From Gracilaria domingensis (taxonomy: Eukaryota > Rhodophyta > Florideophyceae > Gracilariales > Gracilariaceae): a stretch of DNA of 64,000 nucleotides. The notes beneath the pieces are model-generated. The model made no database searches, had not been told where the DNA came from, and worked only from the letters and a program-made list of their open reading frames with translations. The translations under genes were made by a program, and so were the position numbers. The stretch spans positions 92,534-156,533 of the forward strand of contig VCMS01000028.1 of the NCBI GenBank assembly GCA_022539475.1, in the 5' to 3' direction. This document shows positions 19,614 through 30,280 of the stretch, in pieces; within the stretch, counting starts at the first letter, position 1; each line of letters begins with the position of its first letter.

Positions 19614-20702
19614 ATGACCCACAGCATCATGAATGGTACTAATCGGAAACAATCCGCTCTTTGGACTGTGGGCCGAGCCTCACGCGGCTTGCTGCGATGT
19701 TCAGACAGACACAGAGATATCATATTAGCTGGCACTGCGCTTACTAGCTCCGAGAATTCTATCCACATTCTCGCGGTGGATTGTGAAGCTATCTCTCTGC
19801 ATCCATTGAACATTCTTACTGCACCGTCTGAGGTATGGTCTCTGGAGGTAGTTGCCAAAGACTCTAACTTAAATATTATCGCTGCAACGCGGAAGGCATA
19901 TAGATCTGCAGTAGAGGTGTGGTCGTTGACGGGAGCCGATGACTTATCACCACGCATTTCGAGATCGCCATCTTGGGATGCCAGTGGTTACGATGCGCAT
20001 CCTATCCGCAATACATCTTTTATGGCAATTGATGGTGATATACTTAAGGTTGTGAAGAATCACGCGGCCACTTCATCCTACATGGCATTGACCAAGACTG
20101 ATGCCACATTTTTGAATGTGGGCGCATCTCTTCAGATAAGCCTTTCTTTGCAGCTTGGGCGCTCAAAGTTTCCGATGAAGTCTGAAAAAGATGCCTTCGT
20201 TGATGCTGGATGGATAGATGAGAATACCGCTTATATAGCGTCGACGAAGTGCTTCGCGGCATGTGATTCACGAACTGGTGAGTTTGAGCTTGTCACAGAC
20301 ACGGAAAAATCTATCAACACATTCGCTTCTATGCAAGAGGGTCTGCTGGTTGCCCCTTTTCCCACGCGAATATCAACAACTCTCTCGACACAAGGGACGC
20401 AACTGGTTGTGGGAGGAGAAGATGGATCTCTTAGATCTTACGATTTGAAGAAATCCGATGTTATATGGGAAGTGCCTCGCGCACATGCGCAATGGGTTTC
20501 CACGTTGTGTGAGACTCAAGCTGGAGAATTCCTTAGCGGTGGAATGGATGGCGTTGTTCGCTGTTGGACAAGAGAAGGACATCCTATAGCTACATTCCCG
20601 CAGCATGATGATATCGTGACAAATGCCACGAGCTTCGATTCTGCGTTTGTATCCGTTTCATACGACGGAAGACTGGCAATGAATGAACTACCGACTGCTT
20701 GA
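19614..20702 (+). CDS. WD40 protein, EIPR1/TSSC1-like
   Basis: 362 residues from ATG 19614, no intron. WD-type blades are most visible in the C-terminal half: LVVGGEDGSLRSYDLK, HAQWVSTLCETQAGEFLSGG, MDGVVRCWTREG, and a final HDDIVTNATS...SVSYDGRLAMNELP. The ending is close to that of EIPR1/TSSC1 (SLSYDGRLVINRVP in style), a subunit-like partner of the GARP and EARP tethering complexes in endosome-to-Golgi and recycling traffic. N-terminal blades are weak by eye. An alternative is another seven-blade adaptor such as a Pex7-like protein. Confidence 0.65.
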   Translation: MTHSIMNGTNRKQSALWTVGRASRGLLRCSDRHRDIILAGTALTSSENSIHILAVDCEAISLHPLNILTAPSEVWSLEVVAKDSNLNIIAATRKAYRSAVEVWSLTGADDLSPRISRSPSWDASGYDAHPIRNTSFMAIDGDILKVVKNHAATSSYMALTKTDATFLNVGASLQISLSLQLGRSKFPMKSEKDAFVDAGWIDENTAYIASTKCFAACDSRTGEFELVTDTEKSINTFASMQEGLLVAPFPTRISTTLSTQGTQLVVGGEDGSLRSYDLKKSDVIWEVPRAHAQWVSTLCETQAGEFLSGGMDGVVRCWTREGHPIATFPQHDDIVTNATSFDSAFVSVSYDGRLAMNELPTA

Positions 20703-20917
20703 AACTGCTTTTAGTGACTCACTCTGAACAGCGCCAACACAGAAACGTATCATCATCGTTCATGATGTTCGTGAAGAAGGCGCACAACAAGTAACAAAGG
20801 TTTTACTTAGCCTGCTCTTCATTGCCGAATGTGCAATCGTCAAAAATGATCATATGCAGGGCAAGCATCAACGCCTTTCCGGAATATTAAGACTTTACAA
20901 CAAGGGTTGAGGGTGTG

Positions 20918-22192
20918 CTATGATCTGGAGTTAGAGTTTGCTTGGTGTGATCTTGCTACGGCGGAAGGAGTTAGCGAGAGTTCTCCGTAATGCGGAACAT
21001 TTGAAGTATCTTTGCGAACTTCAGCTCGTGGGCTAGTTAAATCCAGGGCCATATTGACAAGATCCGGACCTGAAGCATTTTGTTTTCGGTTGGGAAGGGA
21101 CGTGGAGCGCGGGGTTTGGGCCGTTTTTCTGTACATCTTCGCTTCCTTTAGAGCCCTAGCCTTGCGTTCGTATATGAAGACGCCGGCGATGGATATGACG
21201 ATACCAACACCGTTTACGGGTGACAAGCGTTCGTTGAAGTAAAAAATGGCAATGACCGCGATGCAGACTCGCTTGAAGGTATTTGCAACCGAGTAACTCA
21301 GCGGGGAAATGAGATTGAGCGTGTTAAATGCCAATTGAGAGGCTGCAAAATTGACTAGCCCAGCGAGAGCTAACCCGGCTGCAACTGGCCATGACGGTGC
21401 TAGAAAGGTATGAGCGGGCAGGTCATGCGCAACAATGTGGTAAGATAGTTGCACAAGACTTCCTGGCGACATGATGGCGAGAGAAATGGCAGACAAGTAG
21501 ATCTGGAGTGACACGGGGTCGATACGTTCTTTGCCGAAAAGAACTTTGGAGTAAATGTTCTGGGTGTTGTTGATGGCAGTAGACAACACCGCCGCCACAA
21601 AACCGATGATGGCGACAAGGAACTCTGCACTCGAAACGGAAGCACTGTGAATCTCGTCAATGCTGGTTAGAGCGACTCCCAGGATGATGGGTAGGAGCGC
21701 CCACACGACAGAGGCTGGGGGACGATGACCGAAAAAGACAAGTTCCAGCAGCACATTGAAGAGGGGGCCTAGGGATCGAATGGTATTGACGAGATTGACG
21801 GACACGCGTGCAAGCGAGGCGTACTTGAGCACTTCCTTGACGAGGAAGGCGGCGCTTAGGGGGACGATTGCTCGCAGTTGCGCACGGGTCAGGACAGCGA
21901 GCGGACGTACCTTGAGTACTTTTGTGAACAAAAGACCAAAGAGCACAGAGGAAGCAAACTGCCACAGGGTGAAAACAGCCTCATTGATCTCGAAGACATG
22001 TAAAACATGCTTGGCTAAAAAGAGACTGGCGAGCGAAAACGAAAACCAGCCGGATATAAAAAGCGCAACCTTGACACCGGGAAGGAAGTTATTGATGCGG
22101 GTAACAGTGGAGGAAGACGAGAGCGAGGATGAGTCAAACAGGCGGCGTGCCGGCGTGGGCATGTCTCGGTGGGCGCTACCCCCCATACCCAT
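20918..22192 (-). CDS. TPT-family sugar-phosphate/nucleotide-sugar transporter
   Basis: 424 residues from ATG 22192, no intron. About ten hydrophobic segments from residue 38 to 345. The last segments (SVANTFKRVCIAVIAIFYFNE then SPVNGVGIVISIAGVFIYER) match the signature end of the triose-phosphate translocator / SLY41 group (PF03151); KYASLARVSVNLVNTIRSLGPLF fits the substrate-path helix. The N-terminus is short and Ser-rich, so it could be a plastid transit peptide or a plain cytosolic tail. The C-terminal 60 residues are hydrophilic. It should exchange phosphorylated sugars or nucleotide sugars across a plastid or Golgi/ER membrane; which one is not decidable here. Confidence 0.88.
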   Translation of the reverse strand: MGMGGSAHRDMPTPARRLFDSSSLSSSSTVTRINNFLPGVKVALFISGWFSFSLASLFLAKHVLHVFEINEAVFTLWQFASSVLFGLLFTKVLKVRPLAVLTRAQLRAIVPLSAAFLVKEVLKYASLARVSVNLVNTIRSLGPLFNVLLELVFFGHRPPASVVWALLPIILGVALTSIDEIHSASVSSAEFLVAIIGFVAAVLSTAINNTQNIYSKVLFGKERIDPVSLQIYLSAISLAIMSPGSLVQLSYHIVAHDLPAHTFLAPSWPVAAGLALAGLVNFAASQLAFNTLNLISPLSYSVANTFKRVCIAVIAIFYFNERLSPVNGVGIVISIAGVFIYERKARALKEAKMYRKTAQTPRSTSLPNRKQNASGPDLVNMALDLTSPRAEVRKDTSNVPHYGELSLTPSAVARSHQANSNSRS

Positions 22193-22931
22193 GAGGAAGG
22201 TTTGAGAGGGACAGGTCGAAAGTATATGAGCGAGAGAACGCGGAGTGGGAGGTCAGCGGCGGGACAGGGGCGTGGGGCGAGACATGCGCGGTTGGGGAAG
22301 GGCGGGGGAGGGGTCGACGGGGGGCAGGCGAGAGACGGCGGGCGTGTGAAGCGGGCAGAAGCGATAGCTGCGCAGCTTTTGGGGTCGGCAGCGTGCGGCA
22401 ACGCGATAGCAATTGCCCAGTCGGCGAGCACTACAGCGGTGACCGTCTCATTATTTTACACGGCGAGCGCGCTGCCTTGCCTGGTGGGAACGCCGCCTGA
22501 CAGCACGTCACCAGTCGCGCGCCTTTCTACAAGGTGCCTGCCTTACAGTCCACGAAAAGCAATTCCCGCGCAAGTTCCGAGCCAGAGGGTTGGAGGCTAG
22601 CCTCAGCCTTTCTAACGTACGCATTGTGCGCCCGCCTGGCAATGTGGGTCATCGAGCGCTGTGAGACACGGATCGCACACGGTGCCCCCGAAGCGGTCAA
22701 CCTCGTCAAGTACGTCGTGCAGTTGAAGAGCGGGTATCCTCAAGGATAGCCTCCCAGAGGCTATCCTTGGGTGCAAAGGTACGCGCCCTGAAGGTAAAAC
22801 AATCCTACCGGCTCGCACTGTTCCTTCGGAAACCGTGCAGCCAAACCGCTGACGTCACTGGCAGTGACCCGTGCTAATATTTTGCATCGGCTGCCACACC
22901 CGCATTGCCTGTTGCCACGCATGATGTAACC
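22193..22931. other. intergenic with a 13-bp hairpin carrying AAGGATAGCC
   Basis: Upstream of the transporter and downstream of the CGL160-like gene. Perfect 13-bp arms at 22741-22753 and 22757-22769 enclose a CCA loop; each arm contains AAGGATAGCC, a decamer seen elsewhere between genes. The remainder is GC-rich near the transporter start, with no gene seen. Confidence 0.6.
22741..22769. repeat. perfect inverted repeat, 13-bp arms, 3-nt loop
   Basis: Arms 22741-22753 and 22757-22769 around CCA. Could be a transcription terminator-like hairpin or a dimeric protein-binding site. The arm core AAGGATAGCC also occurs at 14995 (inverted), 24072 and 55454. Confidence 0.85.
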
Positions 22932-23696
22932 TCAATCAAAAGCCTCGCCGGTCAGCAGCGGAACCAGCACCGCCACCTTGTACGAGAAGAAGCCCGCCAG
23001 CACGGGGATTACCGACAGGTATTGCGAGTTCTTCGCCGACGCGATCACAAGCAGCACCAGAAGGGCGATACGTGCCGGTTGCAGGCTGTCCGCAGCGCCT
23101 TGTCCGCTTTGTCGAGCGCTTTCGCCGAGTCTGTCCACGCTTCGACTCAGTAGAGACACGTACGCAATAGACCCGCCCAGGCCCACTGCGAACGACTGCA
23201 CGTCCTTCATGCCACCAAAGGCCCAAATAGCACACAGCCCGAGCGCACCGACGAATAGCGTGTCGCCTAGCAGTTTGTTGCGAAGCGCTTTGTACTGCGT
23301 CAAGTCTGCTTCTGAATCGCCGCCCGCCCTGTCCACCTCAGCCTTCTTTGTCGCATCCGAGCGCTTGGAAGTTGACTGTCTATCGCTTCGAAGAATGCTG
23401 CCCTGAGCTTCCTTTGCAATGTCTTTCGAAATTCGTTGCGGGCCGTACTTTCGTTCCGCCCAGCTAAGCTCCGCCAGGTACTGCTGGTTCAAGTCTGGAA
23501 TGTTGTCATATTGTGATTTGGCACGCCGCTTTGAGTCCTCCAGTGAGTTTGCGCGCACGGTCTGGCGCGAACGTCCACGGTTTGTTTGAGAGCGCACGGT
23601 TCTCGGCACACCTCGCACATTTATCTTCAAGCCTCTCGCCCAGCTCGAAACTTTCTCGCTACTCACTGCAGTCACATGTACAAACGCGCAACTCAT
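22932..23696 (-). CDS. CGL160/AtpI-like plastid membrane protein (ATP synthase assembly)
   Basis: 254 residues from ATG 23696. The first 55 residues are basic and Ser/Arg/Thr-rich like a transit peptide. A hydrophilic domain follows (DLNQQYLAELSWAERKYG). The C-terminal part starts LTQYKALRNKLLGDTLFVGA and has four hydrophobic segments (about residues 145-165, 168-190, 205-222 and 226-248). This arrangement and the YK-x-LR-x-KLL-x-DTL entry match the AtpI/CGL160 family, which helps assemble the c-ring of chloroplast ATP synthase. If correct, it shows the host is photosynthetic. No introns seen. Confidence 0.75.
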   Translation of the reverse strand: MSCAFVHVTAVSSEKVSSWARGLKINVRGVPRTVRSQTNRGRSRQTVRANSLEDSKRRAKSQYDNIPDLNQQYLAELSWAERKYGPQRISKDIAKEAQGSILRSDRQSTSKRSDATKKAEVDRAGGDSEADLTQYKALRNKLLGDTLFVGALGLCAIWAFGGMKDVQSFAVGLGGSIAYVSLLSRSVDRLGESARQSGQGAADSLQPARIALLVLLVIASAKNSQYLSVIPVLAGFFSYKVAVLVPLLTGEAFD

Positions 23697-24614
23697 GATG
23701 CACGGCCTAGAGCAAGTCACACAAGCGATACCATGCTAACGAATAGTTCAGAACGGTTTGTGTAAGAGCAACTCCGATAATTGACCTCACTTCAACCGTC
23801 GAGATGATGTTGCGTCCGAGCATGCATGCAGAAAAATAGAATTTCTGAGATCTCTTTTGCAGTTCGTAGAATTATGGCACACAGTAGTTAGATATCTTCA
23901 CGCCCCCCGGTGCTTCGATGCTGGCGTACGAACTTTCGTACACATGTACAGACGAGCTGCTCGCTACGAACACCTACGAGATCATCTCTTAAAGAGTTAC
24001 TTGCTTCAAAAAGTTTGTATCATATATGCGAGATGGTACGAAATTCGTACTAGGAAGATATCGAAGGATACAAGGATAGCCCTTATCTCATCGGTACCAA
24101 AGGGAGATGAATGAGACACGAAGATGAGTGTAACGCCAGATCGTTACGGGCTTGGAACGCAGCTTGGGGAGTTTATTGGGGATGCCAAACGTTTTGACTC
24201 TTACCTCTATTCGTAGACGCCAGCCAACAAATAGCCGTGTCATGCCCACCAGACTATTACCTTCGCATGAAGCATAACGAAACTAGGTCCCTAATGGTAC
24301 TGCGAAGGCTGAAGCGCTTCGCTGCCGTTGATTATCATCTTTACCCTTGTACCTCTTCTTTTTCCGCTTAGTCCAGTCTCCACTCAGACCAAAGCAACGT
24401 AACCATTTCGTTCCGTTCATTCAAGTCCAGAGTAGGAGGCGAGGAGGGCGAAAAATTTGAACTCTTCTGGAGGTTTCTCGCTCACCGCACAGCATTTACG
24501 TATCATGGTGAAGTCAAATTAAGCTTTACCCGTAGCAGCCATTAGCTCTCCCTACGTAACCACCGGGGTGGGCCAAAGTCCATGTACGTTTTTGCGCACC
24601 ACACGTAGTGGGGA
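23697..24614. other. intergenic
   Basis: AT-richer spacer. One AAGGATAGCC decamer at 24072-24081. The 85-codon open frame at 23857 lacks features and is not called. Confidence 0.4.
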
Positions 24615-27272
24615 CTAGAATGTACTGCTTCCCGATGACTTAATAATATTCGGAGCAGTACGGTACACCGCTATTAGCTGTCCTGAAGACATTTCCATCG
24701 TGCTCTCGATTAGGTGATTAGCTTCCATCAAAGAAATTATCGTCTTCTTTAACATCGACCTCCCAAATGGTGTTTTTGCGTAAAGTTCATCGAAGCTCAG
24801 CCCGTGAATAAATTCACACAACTTCAATATAGCGCATACTCGATAGCCGTCGAGATTGAGGTCAGAATACGAGAACCCAACATACTTCTTCACGGCCTCA
24901 GCGTTCTCCAATACTCGGAGTCGAGCAACAGCCTCATCTCGCTCTTCTAATGTCGTCTTTCTTTTCCCGATGACAGTTGCTTGCGGTATTTTATTTTCAT
25001 CCAATTCCTGAATTGGCTCTTTGTCGCCGCCGTGAGCATTCTCTTCAGGAGCAACCGGTTCTGATCTGTCCTCTACCGGGGTACTACTCAAAGCTTCCAC
25101 ATTGTGTCCGATCTCTTCCACAGAATCTACGGGGACTTCTACCGTGGGTCGAAGGTCTTCTGGAATAATATCGCGCAACACTGTATTCTTTGCATTCTTC
25201 CAATTCTTGACGGCTTGCACAAGATTCTCGGCCAGTTTAGAAATGGCCGCTCTATGATTTGCCTGATATTCGAGTTTCGCATGCATCACTGCATCACGGA
25301 GCGCGGCATCGGCAATCGCTCTCCGATCATCCTCAGATACAGGAGCACTAAACTTCCCGTGTGGAAGGTTGGGGACTATATGGGCAGCCCTGTCAAACGC
25401 AAACGGTACTAGCTGATCACATATGCGGTGTTCGGTCTGGAGAAAGACCTCACCTTCGCGTTGCAATTGATCTACGACCGATGTCAATCGACTGAGCCCT
25501 TCTTGGTGCGAGAGGGACTGGCGCCTCGATACATTCTTATTCAACTTCTTGCCCAGCATAACATTAGTTTCGCGTGGAGACGGTGCGAAGGACAGACGTT
25601 TCGATTTCGTAGCTGGCTGGGGAGTACTTTCCTGAACGGCTCTTATCGGTGATTGACCAACGCTGTCCTGTGATCTTTCCGTAACGTGTGCTTCGCTTCC
25701 CGCTGCCTTAGATTGTTTCGGCTCCATATTCTTCGCACCAACCAGTGCTAGTCCTTCATGATCATCATCAGGCTTTTGGGCCTGCTCAGAAGCGATTTTT
25801 CTAGGTGCTCTTCGCTTTGAAACAGAGCTTGAAGTCCGCCGCGGAGCTGCTTTCACCTTGGAGACTGCAAAATCCCCCTCGTCCTCTTTGCTTGTTTTAT
25901 TCGCACTTTCCGACTCATCCGGGGTAACTTGTTTAGTTTTTCGCACCCTAGGCTTGGCTTGGCGTTGGGACTTCTTTTCTGGAACTGGCGCATCTTGAAC
26001 CGTATTTGCTGTTGAACGATTTTCTTCTTCCATCGTCGCTTTGGGCGTAGGTTGAGACTCTGGTGCGTCAACCTTCGGATATTTTCGCGGGCGACCGGGT
26101 CGCCGCTTCACCGGAACGGGTTTGGGGGTCTGTTCAGCTGTACCCGGAAGGGAGACTTCCTTCGACGGGATACCCGTCGCGGACTTATTGACCCTCTTAT
26201 GTCGCACCACAATCGGCTCATCGTCGTCTAATATGCGAACCTCTGCACGCGCACTCTTCTTCGAAGTCTTCTTCTTTTTTGACGGAGCCTCGTCATCATT
26301 CTGCTGGACCTCCATGGGGACTACGGTGACCGGAACAACAACGGTCGTAGCAGAAGGTGACGGCGGGATTACTACGTCTCTCTTTTTCCTCAACGACTTG
26401 GAAGTAGCCTTTGGCGATGCAGCTGATTTCGCATTTTCAACCCTAGCCTTCTTCCGCGCCCTTGGGGGAGCGGTTGAGATTACCTTAGATTGAAGCAGTA
26501 TCACATCAGATTCGCTCCCGGAGTCATTTCCTCGATCTTTTTCTTGAACCGGGTCTGCGGTTGACTTTCTCTTTCTTTGGTCTTTTCGAGCTCCAGAGCT
26601 TGTTTTCAACGTTTGAGAGCTATCCTTCGACGGAGCATTATGGCCATTTGGGACGGACTCGTGAGGACCTAGCGCAGTTGTATTATCAGGATCCCCATGA
26701 GACACGGCTGGCTTCGGGATGACGGTGGTCGTTTTCGCACCCCTCTTTGTGGGGTTTTCCCTGCGAGCAGCACCCTTTCTTACCCTGGCTGTTCCTTGAG
26801 CTTCCGATTTCTTTCCATCCGCACTTTGATGTCCTGAAACCAGAGACTGCGGTTCTTGCGTATTGGGCTCCACGACGGACTCAGAAGCTGCTTTTGAACT
26901 AGATCGCGGGGACTTTCTTAGTGTGGCCTTCTGGCGAGGGACTGATATAGAGGCTTCCTTGTCAGGCTCTCCTCCTTGCATTTTGTCGGTGCCATTTTGC
27001 GCCGAATTCTTTCCTGCGACGTCGGCTGATTGCTTCTTCGTGGTTTTGGTTTGGTTCTTTTTCAGCCGCGCCTCGCGCAAAGCATGTGTACGCTCACGCA
27101 TAGTGGTTCTTTTCGGGGTGGGCTGCGAAGAAGGCTGTGGAAGCGATATGCCGGCAATCGGTGCCGAGGCCTGCGGAAGCGGCTGGGACGTAGTGACAGG
27201 CGCAACCTGTTCGTCCGCTTCCATTTCAACGTCTGAAATGGAGACGGACTCCATATCTGAGTTGGACGACAT
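24615..27272 (-). CDS. large charged nuclear protein with AT-hook
   Basis: 885 residues from ATG 27272, no intron. Acidic N-terminus, then a very long low-complexity region rich in Lys, Ser, Pro, Thr and Glu with many basic clusters (KKKKTSKK, RKKARVENAK). One clear AT-hook, KRRPGRPRKYPK, lies near residue 388 and would bind the minor groove of AT-rich DNA. The segment RLSFAPSPRETNVMLGKKLN (about 555-575) and the C-terminal 150 residues look more ordered: a helical stretch SDLNLDGYRVCAILKLCEFI followed by KKTIISLMEANHLIES and LIAVYRTA, compatible with a winged-helix-like fold. I do not recognise the family; chromatin or kinetochore roles are possible. Confidence 0.75.
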   Translation of the reverse strand: MSSNSDMESVSISDVEMEADEQVAPVTTSQPLPQASAPIAGISLPQPSSQPTPKRTTMRERTHALREARLKKNQTKTTKKQSADVAGKNSAQNGTDKMQGGEPDKEASISVPRQKATLRKSPRSSSKAASESVVEPNTQEPQSLVSGHQSADGKKSEAQGTARVRKGAARRENPTKRGAKTTTVIPKPAVSHGDPDNTTALGPHESVPNGHNAPSKDSSQTLKTSSGARKDQRKRKSTADPVQEKDRGNDSGSESDVILLQSKVISTAPPRARKKARVENAKSAASPKATSKSLRKKRDVVIPPSPSATTVVVPVTVVPMEVQQNDDEAPSKKKKTSKKSARAEVRILDDDEPIVVRHKRVNKSATGIPSKEVSLPGTAEQTPKPVPVKRRPGRPRKYPKVDAPESQPTPKATMEEENRSTANTVQDAPVPEKKSQRQAKPRVRKTKQVTPDESESANKTSKEDEGDFAVSKVKAAPRRTSSSVSKRRAPRKIASEQAQKPDDDHEGLALVGAKNMEPKQSKAAGSEAHVTERSQDSVGQSPIRAVQESTPQPATKSKRLSFAPSPRETNVMLGKKLNKNVSRRQSLSHQEGLSRLTSVVDQLQREGEVFLQTEHRICDQLVPFAFDRAAHIVPNLPHGKFSAPVSEDDRRAIADAALRDAVMHAKLEYQANHRAAISKLAENLVQAVKNWKNAKNTVLRDIIPEDLRPTVEVPVDSVEEIGHNVEALSSTPVEDRSEPVAPEENAHGGDKEPIQELDENKIPQATVIGKRKTTLEERDEAVARLRVLENAEAVKKYVGFSYSDLNLDGYRVCAILKLCEFIHGLSFDELYAKTPFGRSMLKKTIISLMEANHLIESTMEMSSGQLIAVYRTAPNIIKSSGSSTF

Positions 27273-29893
27273 ATCTTAACCGCAATGAAGGAACAAAGAA
27301 TCTTCTGATAACTCTTGCGTTGATGGGGATGGGATGAGCGGTTGATTATCAGCGATAGAAGCTCAAGAAGCCTTTGTTGAGCAGGGCCTGATATCGTTCG
27401 ACTCGTAGGGGAGGGCACTAAGGATATGTTATCTTCATGTGCCGGATAGACCGTGTGCGAGGTGCGCACAGGGGTATGCCTAAACTCTTGATCCTGCCTT
27501 TTTGGGCTCTCCTGTGCGATTTTTCAAAAGCCGAGATGGCGCGCTTTTCGATTTTCGGTTTTCTGATTTCTGGAGCGCGAATTCTGACGAAACTGGAACT
27601 GGGAAGCGATTGCAATCGGCTCAAAAAATCGCTTGCGTGCAGTGCTCTGCTTGATTTCTGCATAATCTGACTTCCGGTTTCTGGTGAAACTGAAGCATGA
27701 GGCTGCGTTCAGCGAATTTTCGCTACATAATGCTGCGTAATTTCGCGCAACGCAATGATTGCATGCTGCACCAAAATTACGAAAGTCTCAACGTTGAGAC
27801 ATCATGTCGTTTCGCACCACATCGGAAAGTCGGAGAGAAACGTCGCTGTTTTCCATAGAGAGCAGGCCGAAATACCAAAACTTTCCCTTAAAGAGTAGAT
27901 ATGTGTGATGAATACGTAGAGATACAGGCCTTACCCAAAGCGTCTTACTCGTTATCATTGAAGCAGGGTGATGTCACGTATTGATCAACAGTTGCGAATC
28001 ACAATTTGCAGTACGCCGCTCTGTCGCTATCATATCTTTCAGATTAATTTTCTATGGATTGGATACTGCAGTGCATAGAAAAGTGCTGCTAGAAACCATG
28101 ATGCATTCCTGTTCCCGGTACGTTTAAAAGCTGATGTGCTGCAGATTCTTGCGTCACCTCAGCATCTCATGTCTAGGAAATGCCGGGTATGCGATAGAAG
28201 AAGATAGGCTAGACTCCAAGTGAAATATACTTTTCAATCGAATGCAGACTGACTCTCTCTTCATCTCCGTACTTAAGAGATACTCAGTTTGCAATTTACA
28301 TTGAATGTCGTCTACGAAGGAAATAATCACGCATATAGAAAACTAGCACCATTTACCACCCCACTGCGTCAGAAATCGTCTCAAAAGAAGAATCAATCCG
28401 TCAACGAGCGTATGTCTCTGAACAAAACTGCTCTTGAAAATCTACGAGTTGAATACATTCAGGTGATGACGACATTTCCCGACGCTTAGTTCTATATCAG
28501 CTTCCAATATTCTACTAAACAGACGTAGTTTAGATAAGATAAGCTAGACAAGTTCCCAAGCTGGTACAATCGTAGCCATGTAGGATGCCCCCTATACTTC
28601 AAGCGATGCGTCTCTCGCGTTCATAGAAGTGATCTTTTACGGGAAGCGCTTCGCTTAGGCTTGTGCTCCCATAAGTGGATAAAGAGGTTGTATTTTTGTG
28701 AAGTTGCAAGACTTCGTGCGCACAACCAACAGAACTTCTCTGCCTTTTTGTGCAGGGAGAAAGCCTCCTTTGAAGGTCTACTGCAGTTGGGTAATAAGAA
28801 ACTATTGTCCGAAAAAAAGAAAAAGAAGACTTTATGAGGTTCTTCAAATTTTGAAGGAGCTCCTTACAGCTCATGGAAGGATAACAACTACCCGCCACAT
28901 TTTTCAAAAGCAAAGTAACCGTAATAATGTCACCACCCTCGATGATCATCATGATGAAATTAGTACTGTGATTTTGAACTGTGTAACATGATAATTGTGA
29001 CATCACCATCATTATCGTAGTGGCCGAATACTAGGGCAACAAGGAGAGAAGCTTTATAGGAGAAAATGAGCACTATCCTGATCACAGCAAGCAATAATAT
29101 TCACTCCTCATAATTAGGAATAGAAAATGCTTGTTTCTGTGACAATCTAATACGACGTTGAGTTCATCACTGATATGAAGTTGCACCATGTTCACGATAC
29201 AGGTGACGTTTTGGAAGCCCAATTCCTCATAAAGGTCAACCACTATGTCAGAGTCTTAGCGTTCGACAAACAGGGCTTGGAGGCAATCTATCTTATTGTA
29301 AAACAATTTCAATATGCCACTACAATATCAAATCACGTATTGATTCGTCGAATACTACCCGTCAATAATTGCAAGAAGTCTGCTAATTGCGAAGCAAAAC
29401 AGCACAACCCGACAGCCACTTTAGCAGTTGATAAAGAGACTGCCGGATTTTTCTTTGGGTCTGTGGCTGAGGTTGAGAGGTTATGGTCAGTCGCAGGCAA
29501 CGTATTACTTCTTGTTCTTCTGGGTGAGTTAAAACCCTATACGGTTCGGACGCCACAATCCTTTTGCGTATCAACGCTCCTTTACTGGATTTGCAACTAG
29601 TACAACACGGGGTCGCATGAAAAAGACGTTTTGTACACATATGTATATTGCAGATTCGTGGGCAATATACCATGGTATTGTTCTTTGTGCTGACCACAGT
29701 AAAATCCGAAAAAAGCCCCCGGATAGGAAAGGTAATGAAACCTTTTGTTGAACTTCGGGTTCGGGCTGGGTCTCATTTACAAACCGGTGTTCACAGCGAT
29801 TTTCACATACAAGAATGTAAACACGTTTCTTACCTTTTGGCAAAATAAACACCACAAACTAGAGGAAACATCATTTGGGCCCCACAGCCTGGG
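27273..29893. other. 2.6-kb AT-rich intergenic region
   Basis: No gene I can support. Small ATG frames exist (28698-28991, 29175-29600 plus) but show no domain, and their neighbours in other frames are similar in length. No RNA gene or repeat recognised. Confidence 0.4.
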
Positions 29894-30280
29894 TCATCTT
29901 CGGAAACGAGGGGGCTTCCTGGGAGGTGGGCGACGCACGAATGTAGAAGCAATCAACGAAAACGTTTGAGAAAACGCACTCCGCATGGAAGGAACCTGAA
30001 GAACAAGAAGAGCTGCTGGGGCTGTCACCACCGCATTTGTAGCGATGGCGTTCATATACTTTGTTTGGAACGATTTCTTTCTAGTCTTGTGATGTGCAAG
30101 ATACATTGCAAGAATGCCACCTGCCCACCCACCGGCAACTGCCATATCACACAGCTTTTTCTCTGGCACGCGCCACCCTCTGTGCGCTGCTTGATATTTA
30201 TCATAGGCCACCAGACAAGCAGAAGCCGTGTTAACTCCGGCCAAATACACCAACGTTGCACGCGCAAGTAAGCGGGACAT
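29894..30280 (-). CDS. DUF1294 small membrane protein
   Basis: 128 residues from ATG 30280. The central block (VAYDKYQAAHRGWRVPEK, then LAMYLAHHKTRKKSFQTKYM) carries the DUF1294 landmarks: YDK-x2-A, WR-x-PE, GG-x-G and HKT-x-K-x-F. The family is common in bacteria, where it is a 90-130-residue inner-membrane protein of unknown function; scattered eukaryotic copies exist. Three hydrophobic segments lie at about residues 5-25, 47-65 and 83-100. The Arg/Pro-rich C-terminus (RRPPPRKPPRFRR) is an addition. It sits alone in AT-rich DNA, and a bacterial origin is plausible. Confidence 0.78.
   Translation of the reverse strand: MSRLLARATLVYLAGVNTASACLVAYDKYQAAHRGWRVPEKKLCDMAVAGGWAGGILAMYLAHHKTRKKSFQTKYMNAIATNAVVTAPAALLVLQVPSMRSAFSQTFSLIASTFVRRPPPRKPPRFRR

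Noticed and set aside
29175..29600. 141-codon ATG frame in the 27-30 kb spacer
   Set aside because: No domain, neighbouring frames of similar length in AT-rich DNA; cannot be supported.
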